Shown here: one piece after another, positions 17,483 to 26,977 of the stretch
Layout of the letters: each line of letters starts with the position of its first letter
How positions within the stretch are numbered: position 1 is the first letter of the stretch
Origin: Planctomycetaceae bacterium
GTDB taxonomy: Bacteria; Planctomycetota; Planctomycetia; Planctomycetales; Planctomycetaceae
Assembly (NCBI GenBank): GCA_028284485.1
Contig: JANQRQ010000115.1
Span: 1 to 42,137 of the forward strand
Direction: 5' to 3'
Length of the DNA: 42,137 bases
Position numbers and translations under genes: made by a program
The notes under the pieces: generated by a model
Seen by the model: only the letters and a program-made list of their open reading frames with translations
Databases searched by the model: none
What the model was told of the DNA's origin: nothing

Positions 17483-19054
17483 TCACATGACCGAGAAGTA
17501 GTTTTCGACGGCAAAATCGAAAGCGGCGTTCGACAGTTTTTTCGGTAATGATTTGTAAGTACAGTAATTTCGGACCTGTAGCAACAAATCCCGCGGCTGA
17601 CACGCCCGGAACGGTCTTTCGATGGCTCGATAATGAGTTTCGATTAAGTAATCGACTGTCCCCTTATTGTACTCGAATCCTAATAGGGGGCACATCAGTT
17701 CGAACAAAGCATGGAATTCCTCATAGGTGGGATCCATCGCTTCAATCTTGTACGGAATTCGCCGTAAGAACGCGCCGTCGACAAGGTCTTTCGGTTCCAG
17801 GTTGGTCGAGAAGATGATTAATTGATCGAATGGAACTTGGATCTTCTTTCCGCTCGGCAAATTGAGGAAGTCGTATCGCTTTTCCAGGGGGACGATCCAA
17901 CGGTTCAAGAGTTCGTCGATCGGCATGCGTTGTCGTCCAAAGTCGTCAATGACCAAGGTGCCACAGTTGCTCTTCAGCTGCAGCGGCGATTCGCAGATTT
18001 TTGTTTGCGAGTTTTGCACGACCTCGAGCTCTTTCATGGTGAGCTCGCCACCGGCGATGACCGTCGGGCGTACGATTTGGACCCAGCGCTGGTCAACCCC
18101 GGACAAGTCGAACAAACCGTCGTGCCCGGCTTCTTCGACAACTTCGTGGACCCCCGGGTCGAACAGCCGGATAATATCGCCATCGATACCTAGCGCTCGG
18201 GGAATCCAGATCGTGGATCCAAACGCTTGCGTGACTCGTTCGGCGATACTCGTTTTGCCGTTCCCTGCCTCGCCGAATAGAAACATGCCGCGGCCCGAGT
18301 TGACCGCTGGGCCAAGCTTGTCGAGCATTTTTTCACTGATGATGAGGTCCGAAAAAGCATCGCGAAGCTCGTCTTCGGTTGCCGTTTGTTTGGCGATGCT
18401 TTGGGCCTCCATGGCTTTGAGATAATCCCGCAGAGAGACCGGTGCCGAACCGAAATACGTACACTCTTGCGCGTAGGATCGAGCCCGGTCCCGGCCTTGT
18501 TCGGTAATGGCGAAATCGTAGTCGCCGACTTCAGCCGTTCCTTTAAAGGCTAGCAATTGATCCTGTTTCAACTGCTTCATGATCGGATCGACGATGCCAT
18601 ACGGCAGTCGAATCTGAGCGCACACCTGCCGCCCTGTTGCCGATCCCTTTTGGAATAAGAACTTGAGAATGATGCGCTCGACTTCCTCGAAGGTCAGTCC
18701 GGTTTCCTCGAGCGCCTGCGGTGCTGTGGGACGGAATGCTTCATCAGGATCGACGTCATTCTCGCCCAGAAGCGTGTTCACTCGGTCGAACAGGTCCGAA
18801 AGGTGTGCATCGGATTTTACAGCCGATGCAAGTGCTTCCGGCTCGACAGGGAATTCAGATTCTGAATCCGGTTCGGGTGAGTCGCCGGACTCGGTTTCCT
18901 CATGATTGGCCGCTTCAAGATCGTCGAAATCAAGATCGAGATCGTTCGGGTCAGTCGCCGTCGCCGGCGCATGATCATCCGACGTTTCCGCCTTCTCCTT
19001 GAGAAGTTGCGCGAGAAACTCTGCTGGGCTCAGCTTTGATGAGGGATCTGACAT
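17483..19054 (-). CDS. AAA ATPase with acidic N-terminus and winged-helix-like middle
   Basis: The protein has 523 residues. Residues about 22-78 are acidic and low in complexity (many Asp, Glu, Ser, Pro), so probably disordered. Residues about 118-195 look like a winged-helix domain ([29 protein letters not shown]). The ATPase domain has Walker [10 protein letters not shown] at 261-269, Walker B LVIDDFG at 367-373, a sensor-1-like FSTNLEP at 414-420, and LRRIPYKIE near 430 as a candidate arginine-finger region. It should be a cytosolic mechanochemical ATPase, perhaps with DNA or protein recognition through the winged helix. I do not recognise a specific family. It stands alone on its strand, with a 428-bp space to the SDR upstream and a repeat downstream. 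Confidence 0.85.
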   Translation of the reverse strand: MSDPSSKLSPAEFLAQLLKEKAETSDDHAPATATDPNDLDLDFDDLEAANHEETESGDSPEPDSESEFPVEPEALASAVKSDAHLSDLFDRVNTLLGENDVDPDEAFRPTAPQALEETGLTFEEVERIILKFLFQKGSATGRQVCAQIRLPYGIVDPIMKQLKQDQLLAFKGTAEVGDYDFAITEQGRDRARSYAQECTYFGSAPVSLRDYLKAMEAQSIAKQTATEDELRDAFSDLIISEKMLDKLGPAVNSGRGMFLFGEAGNGKTSIAERVTQAFGSTIWIPRALGIDGDIIRLFDPGVHEVVEEAGHDGLFDLSGVDQRWVQIVRPTVIAGGELTMKELEVVQNSQTKICESPLQLKSNCGTLVIDDFGRQRMPIDELLNRWIVPLEKRYDFLNLPSGKKIQVPFDQLIIFSTNLEPKDLVDGAFLRRIPYKIEAMDPTYEEFHALFELMCPLLGFEYNKGTVDYLIETHYRAIERPFRACQPRDLLLQVRNYCTYKSLPKKLSNAAFDFAVENYFSVM

Positions 19055-19527
19055 ACGAGGGGCAGAAATGGTTCATCGGTGATAAAGCGCGAGATGCACT
19101 GAAAGTTAGGTCACATCGAGAGGTACGTCAAATCGGACATGGCGCCAGTTGTGGACAAACGGCTGCTGCGGATGGGAGAATCGTTACTTCGTGTTATCGT
19201 CTTAATGATCATTGACGACACGTTCGTCAAATTCAGATTCGAGGTTCAAATCCGAGTCGATTCGCCGTTCCGAAGAGCCAAAATGAATCGGTTATTCTAC
19301 TCACCATTTGGTGTTCATGCGTATGTCGGCACGGCCCCATTGGATCGAAGTCACGCGCGTCGCGACGAGTCGAGAAATCGAATTTTGGCAGAACTGTCGA
19401 GCAGCATTAATGCGATCGACCACCCGAAAGTGATTAATCGGTACAATAGGACGGTCGACGCAGCGCGTTCCGCGTCGCTGCGCAGTGGCACATAAAGTGA
19501 AGAAACATTTGCAGATTAACCACAAAG
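19055..19527. other. Divergent intergenic region between AAA ATPase and SDR
   Basis: This should contain the promoters of both divergent genes. An open frame at 19139-19495 (+) has no recognisable protein features and no good ribosome-binding site, so I leave it out. A hairpin CGCAGCG/CGCTGCG at 19459-19482 lies about 45 bp before the SDR start. No RNA gene was recognised. Confidence 0.35.
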
Positions 19528-20307
19528 ATGAGTGGCGGCATGAGATTTCAAGATCGAGTGGTCATTGTCACGGGGGGAAGCAAGGGGATTGGTGCCGGTT
19601 GCGCTCGCGTATTCTGTCAAGAAGGTGGACTCGTTGCGATCCTGGCACGCGGTACAGAGGAAGGCGAATCGTTGGCTCAACAATTGAGTGACGACGGTCC
19701 CGGGCGCGCGATCTTCATACAGTGCGACGTCTCGCAACACAAGCAGCTGGGGCAGGCCGTTGAGCGAACAGTTGCCGAGTTTGGACGTCTCGACTGCATC
19801 ATCAACAATGCAGGGGCTCACCCTCCGGCAACGAGTCTGGATGACACGAGCGTCGAGATGATGGAAGAGCTAATGCGGACGAACTACATCAGCACTTTTG
19901 CCGGCGCGAAATACGCTCTACCCCATTTGCGGAAAACGAAAGGGACGATCATCAACATGTCATCGATGACGGCAATCCTTGGCCAGGACCGTTCCAGCGC
20001 GTATTGCGCCACCAAAGGGGCACAAGTCAGTTTGACCAAGGCGTTGGCGATCGAATTGGGGCCCGACGGAATTCGAGTGAACGCCATTCTTCCCAGCAAC
20101 ATTGATACACCCCTGATGCGCGACTGGGCGGCGACTCTCGACGATCCGGAATCAGCGCTGGCTCGAGTATCAGCAATGCAAGTCTTTGGTCGCATGGGGA
20201 CTTCAGAGGAAATGGGCCGAATTGCACTCTTTTTGGCAACCGAAGATTCCAGCTTTTTGACGGGTCAAGCGATCGAGGCCGAAGGCGGCGCGAGCCTCGA
20301 TTACTAA
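19528..20307 (+). CDS. Short-chain dehydrogenase/reductase (17-beta-HSD14-like SDR)
   Basis: The 259-residue protein has the classical SDR signature: TGGSKGIG at 15-22, NNAG at 93-96, Ser145/146, Tyr159 and Lys163 (YCATK). The wording RFQDRVVIVTGGSKGIGAGCARVF and the C-terminus TGQAIEAEGGASLDY are close to the 17-beta-hydroxysteroid dehydrogenase 14/DHRS10 branch and related bacterial sugar or alcohol dehydrogenases. An ATG four codons later (19540) is an equally good start. It is the first gene of a plus-strand run with an adenylating ligase and an aldehyde-dehydrogenase-fold enzyme. If those make an aldehyde, this SDR could reduce it to the alcohol, but the 307-bp gap weakens the link. Confidence 0.92.
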   Translation: MSGGMRFQDRVVIVTGGSKGIGAGCARVFCQEGGLVAILARGTEEGESLAQQLSDDGPGRAIFIQCDVSQHKQLGQAVERTVAEFGRLDCIINNAGAHPPATSLDDTSVEMMEELMRTNYISTFAGAKYALPHLRKTKGTIINMSSMTAILGQDRSSAYCATKGAQVSLTKALAIELGPDGIRVNAILPSNIDTPLMRDWAATLDDPESALARVSAMQVFGRMGTSEEMGRIALFLATEDSSFLTGQAIEAEGGASLDY

Positions 20308-20614
20308 AGTGACAGGCGTTTCAGGCTTCGCTGATAGCACTCGCAGCAACTGCTTCCGAGCGCAAATCGGAATCCCGAAAACGTGGTAAGTTAAAAACAC
20401 GATTTTGCAGGTCCAGCCCGGACAGGTGCGGGAGAATCTGAGCCCGATGCCGGCAATACCCGACCCGTTCGCTCCGTTGAAAACTGAGTTGGTTTGTCTA
20501 AGATAGGTATGTTTGGCGACTCTTTTGAGTCTGCTGAACGGCGCGGACATTCTCGCCGTCTGCATCCTACCCAATTGCCTGCCTTCCTTATTCTTCCGTG
20601 GAGAAAAACGAACC
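20308..20614. other. Intergenic gap between SDR and adenylating ligase
   Basis: No gene, RNA or clear repeat was recognised. The ligase frame is open back to 20513, but protein-like sequence begins near the chosen GTG, so most of the gap is probably leader or promoter. Confidence 0.35.
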
Positions 20615-21715
20615 GTGAGCGGCGAAAACCTTGATGCTCTTGTATCGAAAGCGAAAGACGACCTGGATGCGCAAGTCTGCGAGATCATTGAATGGCACTT
20701 CAATCCCGAGACGGGATGTCCGTTTTGGTTGGAGAAGGCCCAGGAATTCAACTTTGATCCACGCAAGGATGTGAAGTGCTTCGACGATTTGAAGAAGTTT
20801 CCCTCGTTCGAAGATGAATGGCTCCGAGGTGGGCCGGTCAGACGCTGGCTTCCGAAGGGATTGGAGAATGAACCGGTTTACGTATTTGAGACCGGCGGCA
20901 CGACCGGAATTCCTAAAACACGAGTCGCATGCAATGACTTCCGAACCGATTATGAAGTCTTCAGTGGCACGTTGCCCGACGAATCATTCCCGCGCGGGAG
21001 CAATTGGCTGATGTTGGGGCCTTCGGGGCCTCGACGATTGCGGCTGGCCGTTGAGCACTTGGCACAATTCCGAGGAGGCATTTGCTTCTGTGTTGACCTC
21101 GATCCGCGATGGGTCGTCAAGCTGTTGAAGCGGGGCAAAGTTCAGGACATGGAAGAATACCGTGATCATGTGATCGACCAAGCGATGACGGTCTTATCGG
21201 CTGGTCACGACATCAAATGCATGTTTACGACGCCAAAATTGCTGGAAGCATTGGCCATGCGCTTGATTGATGACGGGTCGAGCATAGCGGAAGCCGGGAT
21301 CACCGGGATTTTCTGTGGTGGAACGGAGTTTACCCAACAGTGGTATCGTTTCGCCAAAGAAGAACTGCTCGGCGACGATGTTTATATCACTCCGACATAC
21401 GGCAACACATTGATGGGGTTGGCTTGTGGCAAACCGTTTGTGCCGGAAGACAACTACAAGATTACCTACTATGCTCCGCAGCCCAGAGCGGTGATCGAGG
21501 TGGCCGACTTCAAAGATTCCAACTTGAATGTTGGATACGGAGAGACGGGGCGAGTGAAGTTGACCACGTTGACCAAGGAAATATTCGTTCCCGGATTCCT
21601 CGAACGTGACGAGGGCGAGCGGGAACAACCGCATGAGAAATACCCGTGGGATGGCATTAGTGGCGTGCGTCCATTTCATGAAATTGCCAAGGCCACAACG
21701 GTAGGTGTTTACTGA
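20615..21715 (+). CDS. Adenylate-forming ligase (PaaK/LuxE-like, short form)
   Basis: I start at a GTG (20615) with GGAG 11 bases upstream, giving 366 residues. The AMP-binding loop is TGGTTGIPK (93-101), which in this superfamily binds ATP and activates a carboxylic acid as acyl-AMP. The length is well below phenylacetate-CoA ligase (~430) and close to LuxE acyl-protein synthetase (~370). Other recognisable parts are ITGIFCGGTEFTQQWYRF and the YGNTLMGLACG motif before the usual hinge. The next gene (139 bp on) is an aldehyde-dehydrogenase-fold enzyme without the general-base Glu. Together they resemble the LuxE/LuxC acid-reductase pair. Substrate unknown; CoA ligase activity is the alternative. 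Confidence 0.82.
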   Translation: MSGENLDALVSKAKDDLDAQVCEIIEWHFNPETGCPFWLEKAQEFNFDPRKDVKCFDDLKKFPSFEDEWLRGGPVRRWLPKGLENEPVYVFETGGTTGIPKTRVACNDFRTDYEVFSGTLPDESFPRGSNWLMLGPSGPRRLRLAVEHLAQFRGGICFCVDLDPRWVVKLLKRGKVQDMEEYRDHVIDQAMTVLSAGHDIKCMFTTPKLLEALAMRLIDDGSSIAEAGITGIFCGGTEFTQQWYRFAKEELLGDDVYITPTYGNTLMGLACGKPFVPEDNYKITYYAPQPRAVIEVADFKDSNLNVGYGETGRVKLTTLTKEIFVPGFLERDEGEREQPHEKYPWDGISGVRPFHEIAKATTVGVY

Positions 21716-21853
21716 ATTTGTTTACGAGTCGCGAGGAGTCGACGAATCGCCAAAGAGGGTGTTGGCCGTCTCCCCCGCAGACTGATTGATTCCGGACCAG
21801 GTTGAAAGTTCTGGTTGCTGAATCAAATCCCTTTTTCATCTAAGGAGCGTTCC

Positions 21854-23290
21854 GTGTTGGAAATCCCTGTCATTCGTTGGGGCAAGCCGTACGAAAGTCT
21901 GGAAAAGGACGATGTCGTTCATTTTGAAACCGGCGAGGTCCTGGCGCAAGTTCATCAGGCCAATGGTGGACTGATCAAGGTCGACATGCGCAAAGCGCCG
22001 AACGCTCGAAAAGTTCTCTGCGAAATCCCCATTCCCGACTTGGTGGAGATGTGCAAAAAAGCAGCCGACTTGTACCTTAATGCCGAACTTCCACTCGGAA
22101 ACGGCACCCAAACTCCGGAAGATTTCTACCGGATGCAATCGGCCACAACCGGGTTGCCGGAGCACATGTGTGCCTCCAATATGAAGAAGAACTCCTTCGT
22201 GTTGAACAACATGGCGGAGATTCTCGATGCCCTGACGCGAGGGCTTCCGTATGACATCCTGACAAACGGCTTCGGCAAGGAAGAACGGGGTGTCATGGTC
22301 AGTTACCAGGCCAATGCTCCCGTATTGGGGATGGTGTTGCCATCGAACTCGCCTGGCGTACATACGTTGTGGATGCCGGTCATTCCGATGCAGGTTGGTT
22401 TGGTACTCAAACCGGGACCTCAAGAGCCGTGGACACCGTACCGCATGTACGAGGCGTTCTGTCAGGCCGGCGTACCACGTGAAGTCTTCTCGATTTATCC
22501 AGGTGGTCCGGAAGTGGGTGCTGCGGTCTTGGCAGACTGCGAGCGAGCCATGATCTTCGGCGGTACGCCGACAGTCGAACGCTATCACGGTAATCCGCGG
22601 GTCCAGGCCCACGGACCGGGCTTCAGCAAAGTCCTGTTTGGCGACGATATGGTCGACGATTGGGAGCAGTACATTGATCTGATGGCCGACAGTGTGCTGG
22701 TCAATAGCGGACGCAGTTGCATCAGCTGCTCCGGGATATGGGCGTCGCGACACGGAAAGGAAATCGCCGAAGCTTTGGCCGAACGACTCGGCCCGGTCGA
22801 ACCACTTTCGCCGACCGATCCGAATGCACCATTGGCCGCCTTCACTCTGCCGGGAGTCGCGGAGGCAATGAATGCACAAATCGACGAGGGTTGCAAAGTA
22901 GGCAGTGTGACCGAAGTCACCGAGAAACACCGGGGTGGTTCGCGATTGGTCCAGCAGGAACGGTGTGACTATCTCCGTCCAACTGTCCTTCACTGCAGCG
23001 ACCCTGCTGCCGAAATGGCCAATACCGAGTATATGTTTCCGTTCGTGTCGGTTGTCGATTGCCCTCAAGAGAAAATGATCAAGTCAATTGGTCAAACACT
23101 TGTCGCCAGCGGCATCACCGAAGACCCAACGTTTTCCCGTCAGCTATTGGATGCGACAAACATTGATCGGCTCAATATCGGGGCTGTCAAGACGATCGCA
23201 TTGAATTGGCTGCAACCGCATGAAGGGAATATTGTCGACTTTCTGTTCCGTGCCAGGGCGTTTCAAAATAGTCCGCCGCCAGCACATTGA
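21854..23290 (+). CDS. Aldehyde dehydrogenase-fold enzyme, probably a reductive (acylating) type
   Basis: A perfect TAAGGAG six bases before a GTG (21854) fixes the start; 478 residues. The fold is shown by GMVLPSNSPGVH, LVLKPGPQEPWTPYRMYEAFCQAGVP (NAD-binding Lys and following helix) and the active-site block SGRSCISCSG (Cys289, Cys292). Where oxidising aldehyde dehydrogenases have the ELGGK general base, this protein reads HGPGFSKV, without Glu. Loss of that Glu is a feature of enzymes that work on thioesters, such as LuxC-type or CoA-acylating reductases. With the adenylating ligase upstream, I infer acid to acyl-AMP or thioester to aldehyde. The direction is inference; membership of the superfamily is firm. 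Confidence 0.87.
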   Translation: MLEIPVIRWGKPYESLEKDDVVHFETGEVLAQVHQANGGLIKVDMRKAPNARKVLCEIPIPDLVEMCKKAADLYLNAELPLGNGTQTPEDFYRMQSATTGLPEHMCASNMKKNSFVLNNMAEILDALTRGLPYDILTNGFGKEERGVMVSYQANAPVLGMVLPSNSPGVHTLWMPVIPMQVGLVLKPGPQEPWTPYRMYEAFCQAGVPREVFSIYPGGPEVGAAVLADCERAMIFGGTPTVERYHGNPRVQAHGPGFSKVLFGDDMVDDWEQYIDLMADSVLVNSGRSCISCSGIWASRHGKEIAEALAERLGPVEPLSPTDPNAPLAAFTLPGVAEAMNAQIDEGCKVGSVTEVTEKHRGGSRLVQQERCDYLRPTVLHCSDPAAEMANTEYMFPFVSVVDCPQEKMIKSIGQTLVASGITEDPTFSRQLLDATNIDRLNIGAVKTIALNWLQPHEGNIVDFLFRARAFQNSPPPAH

Positions 23291-23674
23291 TCGATACTTG
23301 CATGTCCAACGATTTGGAATGCAGTGGGATCGTGCTGCTTGCCGAGTCACATGTCGGCCGTTCCGGCAGCGATAATTGGCAATTCTGTAAACTGAGTGGA
23401 TTGGTAGCGGTGCACTTGAGTTCGACGGACATGTCATCGCGTGCACCAGCGTAGTCGCTCTGGGCCGGACAATGCGTCGGGCATCGCAGGAAGATGCGAC
23501 GTTCGAGTCTTGCGCAACAAAGATCGGCATTCTCGCGCTCCTTTGAGACGGTATAATATTTACCGGAACGTCCTGAGATTCTTTCGGGATGCGTTTGTGC
23601 ACATCGATTTTTCGCGTAAGTCCGGTACCAGCCGGGTCGAGATCACGAATTGAATTCGAAGGTAAGAGGTGAAC
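23291..23674. other. Intergenic gap with a possible promoter
   Basis: No coding gene was recognised. TATAAT at 23552-23557 is a consensus -10 box about 118 bp before the next start. No good -35 box stands 16-18 bases ahead, so this is only a candidate. Confidence 0.3.
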
Positions 23675-24844
23675 ATGGATTGTCGCACACCGCAAGAGAT
23701 GAGCCATCCCGTCGCCTTTCGGCGAGCCGGTCTGAGTCTTTTTCCTTCGTTTGTGCCGATCTTTACGGCGGCCTTGCTGCAATTATCGTGCACGGCAGCG
23801 CTTGCGCAACGGCAGCGATTTGAAACTCCCAATCGTAATGCACCACGTACGATCGTCGAATGTGAGTTATTGACCGACAATCGGGGCGCACCGCTTCAGG
23901 CCCAAGAGTGGGGACGTGTGTTTCAGCGGTTAGAAGTCGAGCTGCTTGTTCGTCGCGGCACTTTGAATGAAAAGCTGGAAACGAAAGAAGAACCATTCGG
24001 ACGTTCGCGCACCGTCAAGATTATCGGCAAGCTTAATCGAGATGGGACGATTCAATTCGTTGATCGATCGTTTTCTCTCGCTCAGGCTGCGGCTCTCGCC
24101 GAGTGGCTTCAAGAACTAAAAACCTACGGTGCGCAAGGTGCCCCTACGGGAAAGCCCGCGTTTGGACTGAATCCACAGCAGTTCGCTGTTGTTTACACGG
24201 CATTAAGTGTGGAGGTCAAAACAGAGTTGCAAGGATTATCTCTGGAAACGGCTTTGGCTCAGCTCACATTTCCCAGCGATTTGCCAATCCGCATGAGCAT
24301 TGCAACTCGAGCGTGGTTGAAGACCCATCCCGAATTTGGTGGAGTCGCGCAACCTGTTGCAGGCCTGAGCCAAGGAACGGCTTTAGCAATCACACTTAAC
24401 CAATACTCCTTGGGGTTTCGACCATTGCGGACACCGTCCGGGTCGATCGAATTGGCTGTCGAGCCACTTTCCAAAGTGAAGGAGCGTTGGGAGATTGGCT
24501 GGACGTTGGAATCCCTCGATCTCAAACGGCTTGATACGGCCCCCGAGCTCTTCAAAATCGTTACTGTCAATTTGGACAACGTCCCATTGACTGAGGTGCT
24601 GGCGAACATATCCGAAAAGACGGGAATTCGCATCCTGAGAGACGACCATCGGCTGCGGGAAATGGACATCGATGTCGACGAAATGACCGTTAGCATTCTT
24701 CCTCGCAAAGCCGCATGGAGCTCGCTGCTTAAAACGATGACGTTTCCCCATCGATTGTCGTCGGAATTACGTGTCGATGAAGTCGGCACTCCATTCGTCT
24801 GGATCGCACCGTTGTCGGTCGGCCGACAATCAAACCGGCGCTGA
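23675..24844 (+). CDS. Secreted protein with a secretin/TonB short N-terminal (STN)-like end, function unknown
   Basis: The ATG at 23675 has GAGG five bases upstream; a GTG two codons earlier is possible. The product has about 389 residues. A signal peptide ends near SCTAALAQ. I do not recognise the middle. The C-terminal part (about 295-375) reads TVNLDNVPLTEVLANISEKTGIRILRDDHRL..., which resembles the STN domain found in secretins and TonB receptors, followed by a beta-rich end. Planctomycetes have many secreted proteins with this ending. It has no visible link to the flanking metabolic genes and may be transcribed separately. It could belong to a surface or secretion structure, but I would not assign one. 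Confidence 0.72.
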   Translation: MDCRTPQEMSHPVAFRRAGLSLFPSFVPIFTAALLQLSCTAALAQRQRFETPNRNAPRTIVECELLTDNRGAPLQAQEWGRVFQRLEVELLVRRGTLNEKLETKEEPFGRSRTVKIIGKLNRDGTIQFVDRSFSLAQAAALAEWLQELKTYGAQGAPTGKPAFGLNPQQFAVVYTALSVEVKTELQGLSLETALAQLTFPSDLPIRMSIATRAWLKTHPEFGGVAQPVAGLSQGTALAITLNQYSLGFRPLRTPSGSIELAVEPLSKVKERWEIGWTLESLDLKRLDTAPELFKIVTVNLDNVPLTEVLANISEKTGIRILRDDHRLREMDIDVDEMTVSILPRKAAWSSLLKTMTFPHRLSSELRVDEVGTPFVWIAPLSVGRQSNRR

Positions 24845-25002
24845 ATCCGATCGTGGCAACGACGTTGCATTGTTGCCAATCCGTAGTTGGATGCGGTACA
24901 AGTGTTCCATTGCGATCTCACTGCGCATGGTTTGTCGTCGCGCGAGTGGAACTGCATATTCACGAACCTGTCAACAGCGAACCGTTAGGGAATTGTTCTT
25001 CT

Positions 25003-25491
25003 ATGTTTTCCGGAACGGAAATCGTCGATTTGTTGGTCGAGCTCGGCGTAACTCATGTTGTTATGCTTCCCGACAGCACTTTGGGTTTGTGGGAATCTGC
25101 TCTACAAGAGTGCAATGCAATGGAACTTGTTCGGGTTTGCCGAGAAGGTGAGGCCTGGGCTGTTGCAGGCGGATTGTACCTCGGTGGAGCCTGTCCGATC
25201 GTCATGATTCAGTGTACGGGGATGTTTGAGTCGGGCGATGCACTGCGAAATATTATCCATGATTACAGGTTGCCCATATTCGCTGTCATCGGATTTCGCA
25301 GCTACCTCAACCAGGACACAATTCCCGGCGACACATGCTTAACGTTTACGGAGCCGGTATTACAGTCGTGGCGAATCGATTATCGATTAATTGAAAGGCC
25401 CGACCAATTTCCCGATATCGCCGAGCATTTCCACAACTGTCAGCAAAAGCAGATCGCTGGCGCGGTGTTACTGGCTGAAGGAAAAGCATAG
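25003..25491 (+). CDS. ThDP-dependent decarboxylase, alpha (Pyr) subunit, sulfopyruvate/phosphonopyruvate decarboxylase-like
   Basis: The ATG at 25003 gives 162 residues; the frame is open for 50 codons upstream without protein-like features. The sequence is a ThDP-enzyme Pyr domain: TEIVDLLVELGVTHVVMLPDS at the start, then VCREGEAWAVAGGLYLGG, where Glu48/Glu50 are candidates for the Glu that activates the cofactor. Split alpha/beta organisation matches sulfopyruvate decarboxylase (ComD/ComE) and relatives. The beta subunit follows 90 bp later. The enzyme should decarboxylate a 2-oxoacid to an aldehyde. No phosphonate or coenzyme M genes are in the window, so the substrate is not determined. 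Confidence 0.85.
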   Translation: MFSGTEIVDLLVELGVTHVVMLPDSTLGLWESALQECNAMELVRVCREGEAWAVAGGLYLGGACPIVMIQCTGMFESGDALRNIIHDYRLPIFAVIGFRSYLNQDTIPGDTCLTFTEPVLQSWRIDYRLIERPDQFPDIAEHFHNCQQKQIAGAVLLAEGKA

Positions 25492-25581
25492 TCGTGTTGT
25501 CGTTGCCGCGACGGGTCGGCAGGTCATCCACTTCAGAAAAATATCTCGGTTTTGCGAATCGAATACGTTGGAGGTAGGCAA

Positions 25582-26187
25582 TTGTCAGCGGAAACTTCAA
25601 TGTCTCTCGTCGAAAGCCTACAAGTGCTTCACGAGAGACGCAGGGATGAAATCATCGTCACCGTCATGGGAACGGCTCGTGAATGGATGGGGATCGGGTC
25701 GCATCCCTTGGATTTTGTCTACGTGCCATCGAGTATGGGGCAGGCAACCTCCTTGGGTCTGGGTTTGGCATTGGCACGGCCTGATAAACGTGTCATTGTC
25801 TGTAACGGCGACGGATCGATGCTGATGAACCTGGGCTCCTTGGTTTCGATTTCCGCTGCAGCTCCCCAGAACCTGACTATCCTGCTATTCGATAATGGCG
25901 TATACGAAGTGACAGGAGCGCAATCGACGCCTGGATCAAAACTTGGCCGAAATAATTCCGGTGCGGTCGACTATGCTGACCTGGCCCGAGCTTGTGGTTT
26001 CGGACACGTGCATCAGTTTGCGACTCTTGAGTCATGGCGCATCGGTTTGCCTGAGATGCTGACTGCCAACGGTCCAATATTCGGTCATGTGAAAGTCGCA
26101 CCAATTCCAGGTGCCGTCGGTCCAAAATCACCTGGTCCTGCGGCCGACCGCGCGAAAGCCTTTATGAGTCAGCTCAATTCAGACTGA
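25582..26187 (+). CDS. ThDP-dependent decarboxylase, beta (PP) subunit, sulfopyruvate decarboxylase-like
   Basis: A strong GGAGGT six bases before a TTG (25582) sets the start; the product has 201 residues. The ThDP diphosphate/Mg motif is present: GDGS at 76-79, followed by the DN pair ending at Asn105, the GDG(x~26)N pattern of the family. SSMGQATSLGLGLALARPDKRVIVCNGDG is typical of the PP domain of sulfopyruvate decarboxylase and acetolactate-type enzymes. It completes the active site with the alpha subunit upstream. The aldehyde product could feed the aldehyde-processing enzymes at 19528-23290, though a gene of unrelated type separates them. Confidence 0.87.
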   Translation: MSAETSMSLVESLQVLHERRRDEIIVTVMGTAREWMGIGSHPLDFVYVPSSMGQATSLGLGLALARPDKRVIVCNGDGSMLMNLGSLVSISAAAPQNLTILLFDNGVYEVTGAQSTPGSKLGRNNSGAVDYADLARACGFGHVHQFATLESWRIGLPEMLTANGPIFGHVKVAPIPGAVGPKSPGPAADRAKAFMSQLNSD

Positions 26188-26314
26188 TTCCACGTTCTAT
26201 TGCCGGGAATCAGCAGAGCGACAACCGGTCAGATCATCGGTTTGTGCTGGCGAATCTGCAGCCTGAAGTCGGAGGGCAGATTCGAACCAGAACAATTCAA
26301 GGCGCAGCGATCTA

Positions 26315-26416
26315 CAGCGTATTACGCTGACTTGTGGCCGCGGCAGTTGCGCTTCGTTCTATGATAGCTGGCTCCCGCGAGCCAGAAACGCCCACGAGAA
26401 AAAGTAGACCGCTCTA
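26315..26416 (+). repeat. Dispersed three-palindrome repeat, copy 2
   Basis: It begins with the perfect 7-1-7 palindrome CAGCGTATTACGCTG (26315-26329). The 18-base hairpin CTGGCTC-CCGC-GAGCCAG follows at 26368-26385. Its right end, AAAAAGTAGACCGCTCTA, runs into the stop codon (CTA, read TAG on minus) of the lipoprotein gene. It lies between the convergent ends of the ThDP beta gene and that lipoprotein. Confidence 0.92.
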
Positions 26417-26977
26417 ATCGTTCGAAAACAGCCAGCCTCCTGTCGGTTGCTGGATGGGGCGTTGCAAGTAGTACGCCGACGAGTCTGTGCTATGGCGGTA
26501 CGTCGGATTGGTTTGAAACGCGTCAGTCGACCGATTGTGAATACCCGCAGTGGGATAGATCTTCGTTGAGCTCAAGTCTCGTGATGGGACCGGTGGTAGA
26601 GGAGGGCTCGATGGTGTGGTCGTCGAATTATCGGCTGGGGGAGCCGGCGGTACCGTTGAGGGATAAGAGTATCCTTGACCGCTGCCTTGTTGCGAATCGA
26701 CTGGGATTGGATGAACAACCTGGATATCAGGCGCCTGATACTTGAAGGCGGATGAGTCGGATCCCAGCAATCCACAGACGACAGTGTTGGAATACAACGG
26801 ATTCCAGTTTCGGACTTTCTCGACAAAGAAGGCGGGCTCGTTCAGCGTGTTCACGTCAGCCCACATTCTTGTGACACCGCCGCACGTTCGGAATGCGCAT
26901 CCAGAGTTCAACATTAACCCAGAGAGGGCAACGGTTGTCATGAACACGATTCTAAGCATTTTCACACGCTGATCCAT
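26414..26977 (-). CDS. Small proline-rich lipoprotein, function unknown
   Basis: I use the ATG at 26977 (187 residues); an ATG at 26959 and one upstream at 27013 are also possible and no ribosome-binding site decides. A hydrophobic stretch ends in the lipobox LNSGC, so Cys27 is the probable lipidation site. The mature part begins with a short Cys-containing segment (AFRTCGGVTRMW), then has a Pro/Ser/Thr-rich low-complexity region (about 95-140) and a Tyr-rich end. I recognise no domain. The proline-rich stretch suggests a spacer that crosses the periplasm or wall layer. Its stop codon lies inside repeat copy 2, and repeat copy 3 lies upstream. Confidence 0.7.
   Translation of the reverse strand: MDQRVKMLRIVFMTTVALSGLMLNSGCAFRTCGGVTRMWADVNTLNEPAFFVEKVRNWNPLYSNTVVCGLLGSDSSAFKYQAPDIQVVHPIPVDSQQGSGQGYSYPSTVPPAPPADNSTTTPSSPPLPPVPSRDLSSTKIYPTAGIHNRSTDAFQTNPTYRHSTDSSAYYLQRPIQQPTGGWLFSND

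Noticed and set aside
19139..19495. Possible small gene (118 codons) between AAA ATPase and SDR
   Set aside because: No ribosome-binding site, no recognisable motif, and unlikely composition; it lies in a divergent promoter region.
21836..23068. Long open frame (410 codons) on the minus strand
   Set aside because: It is antisense to the aldehyde-dehydrogenase-fold gene, which has a perfect ribosome-binding site and clear family motifs; the antisense product has none.
26270..26300. GATTCGAACC resembling a tRNA T-arm
   Set aside because: No acceptor stem, D-arm or anticodon arm can be built around it.
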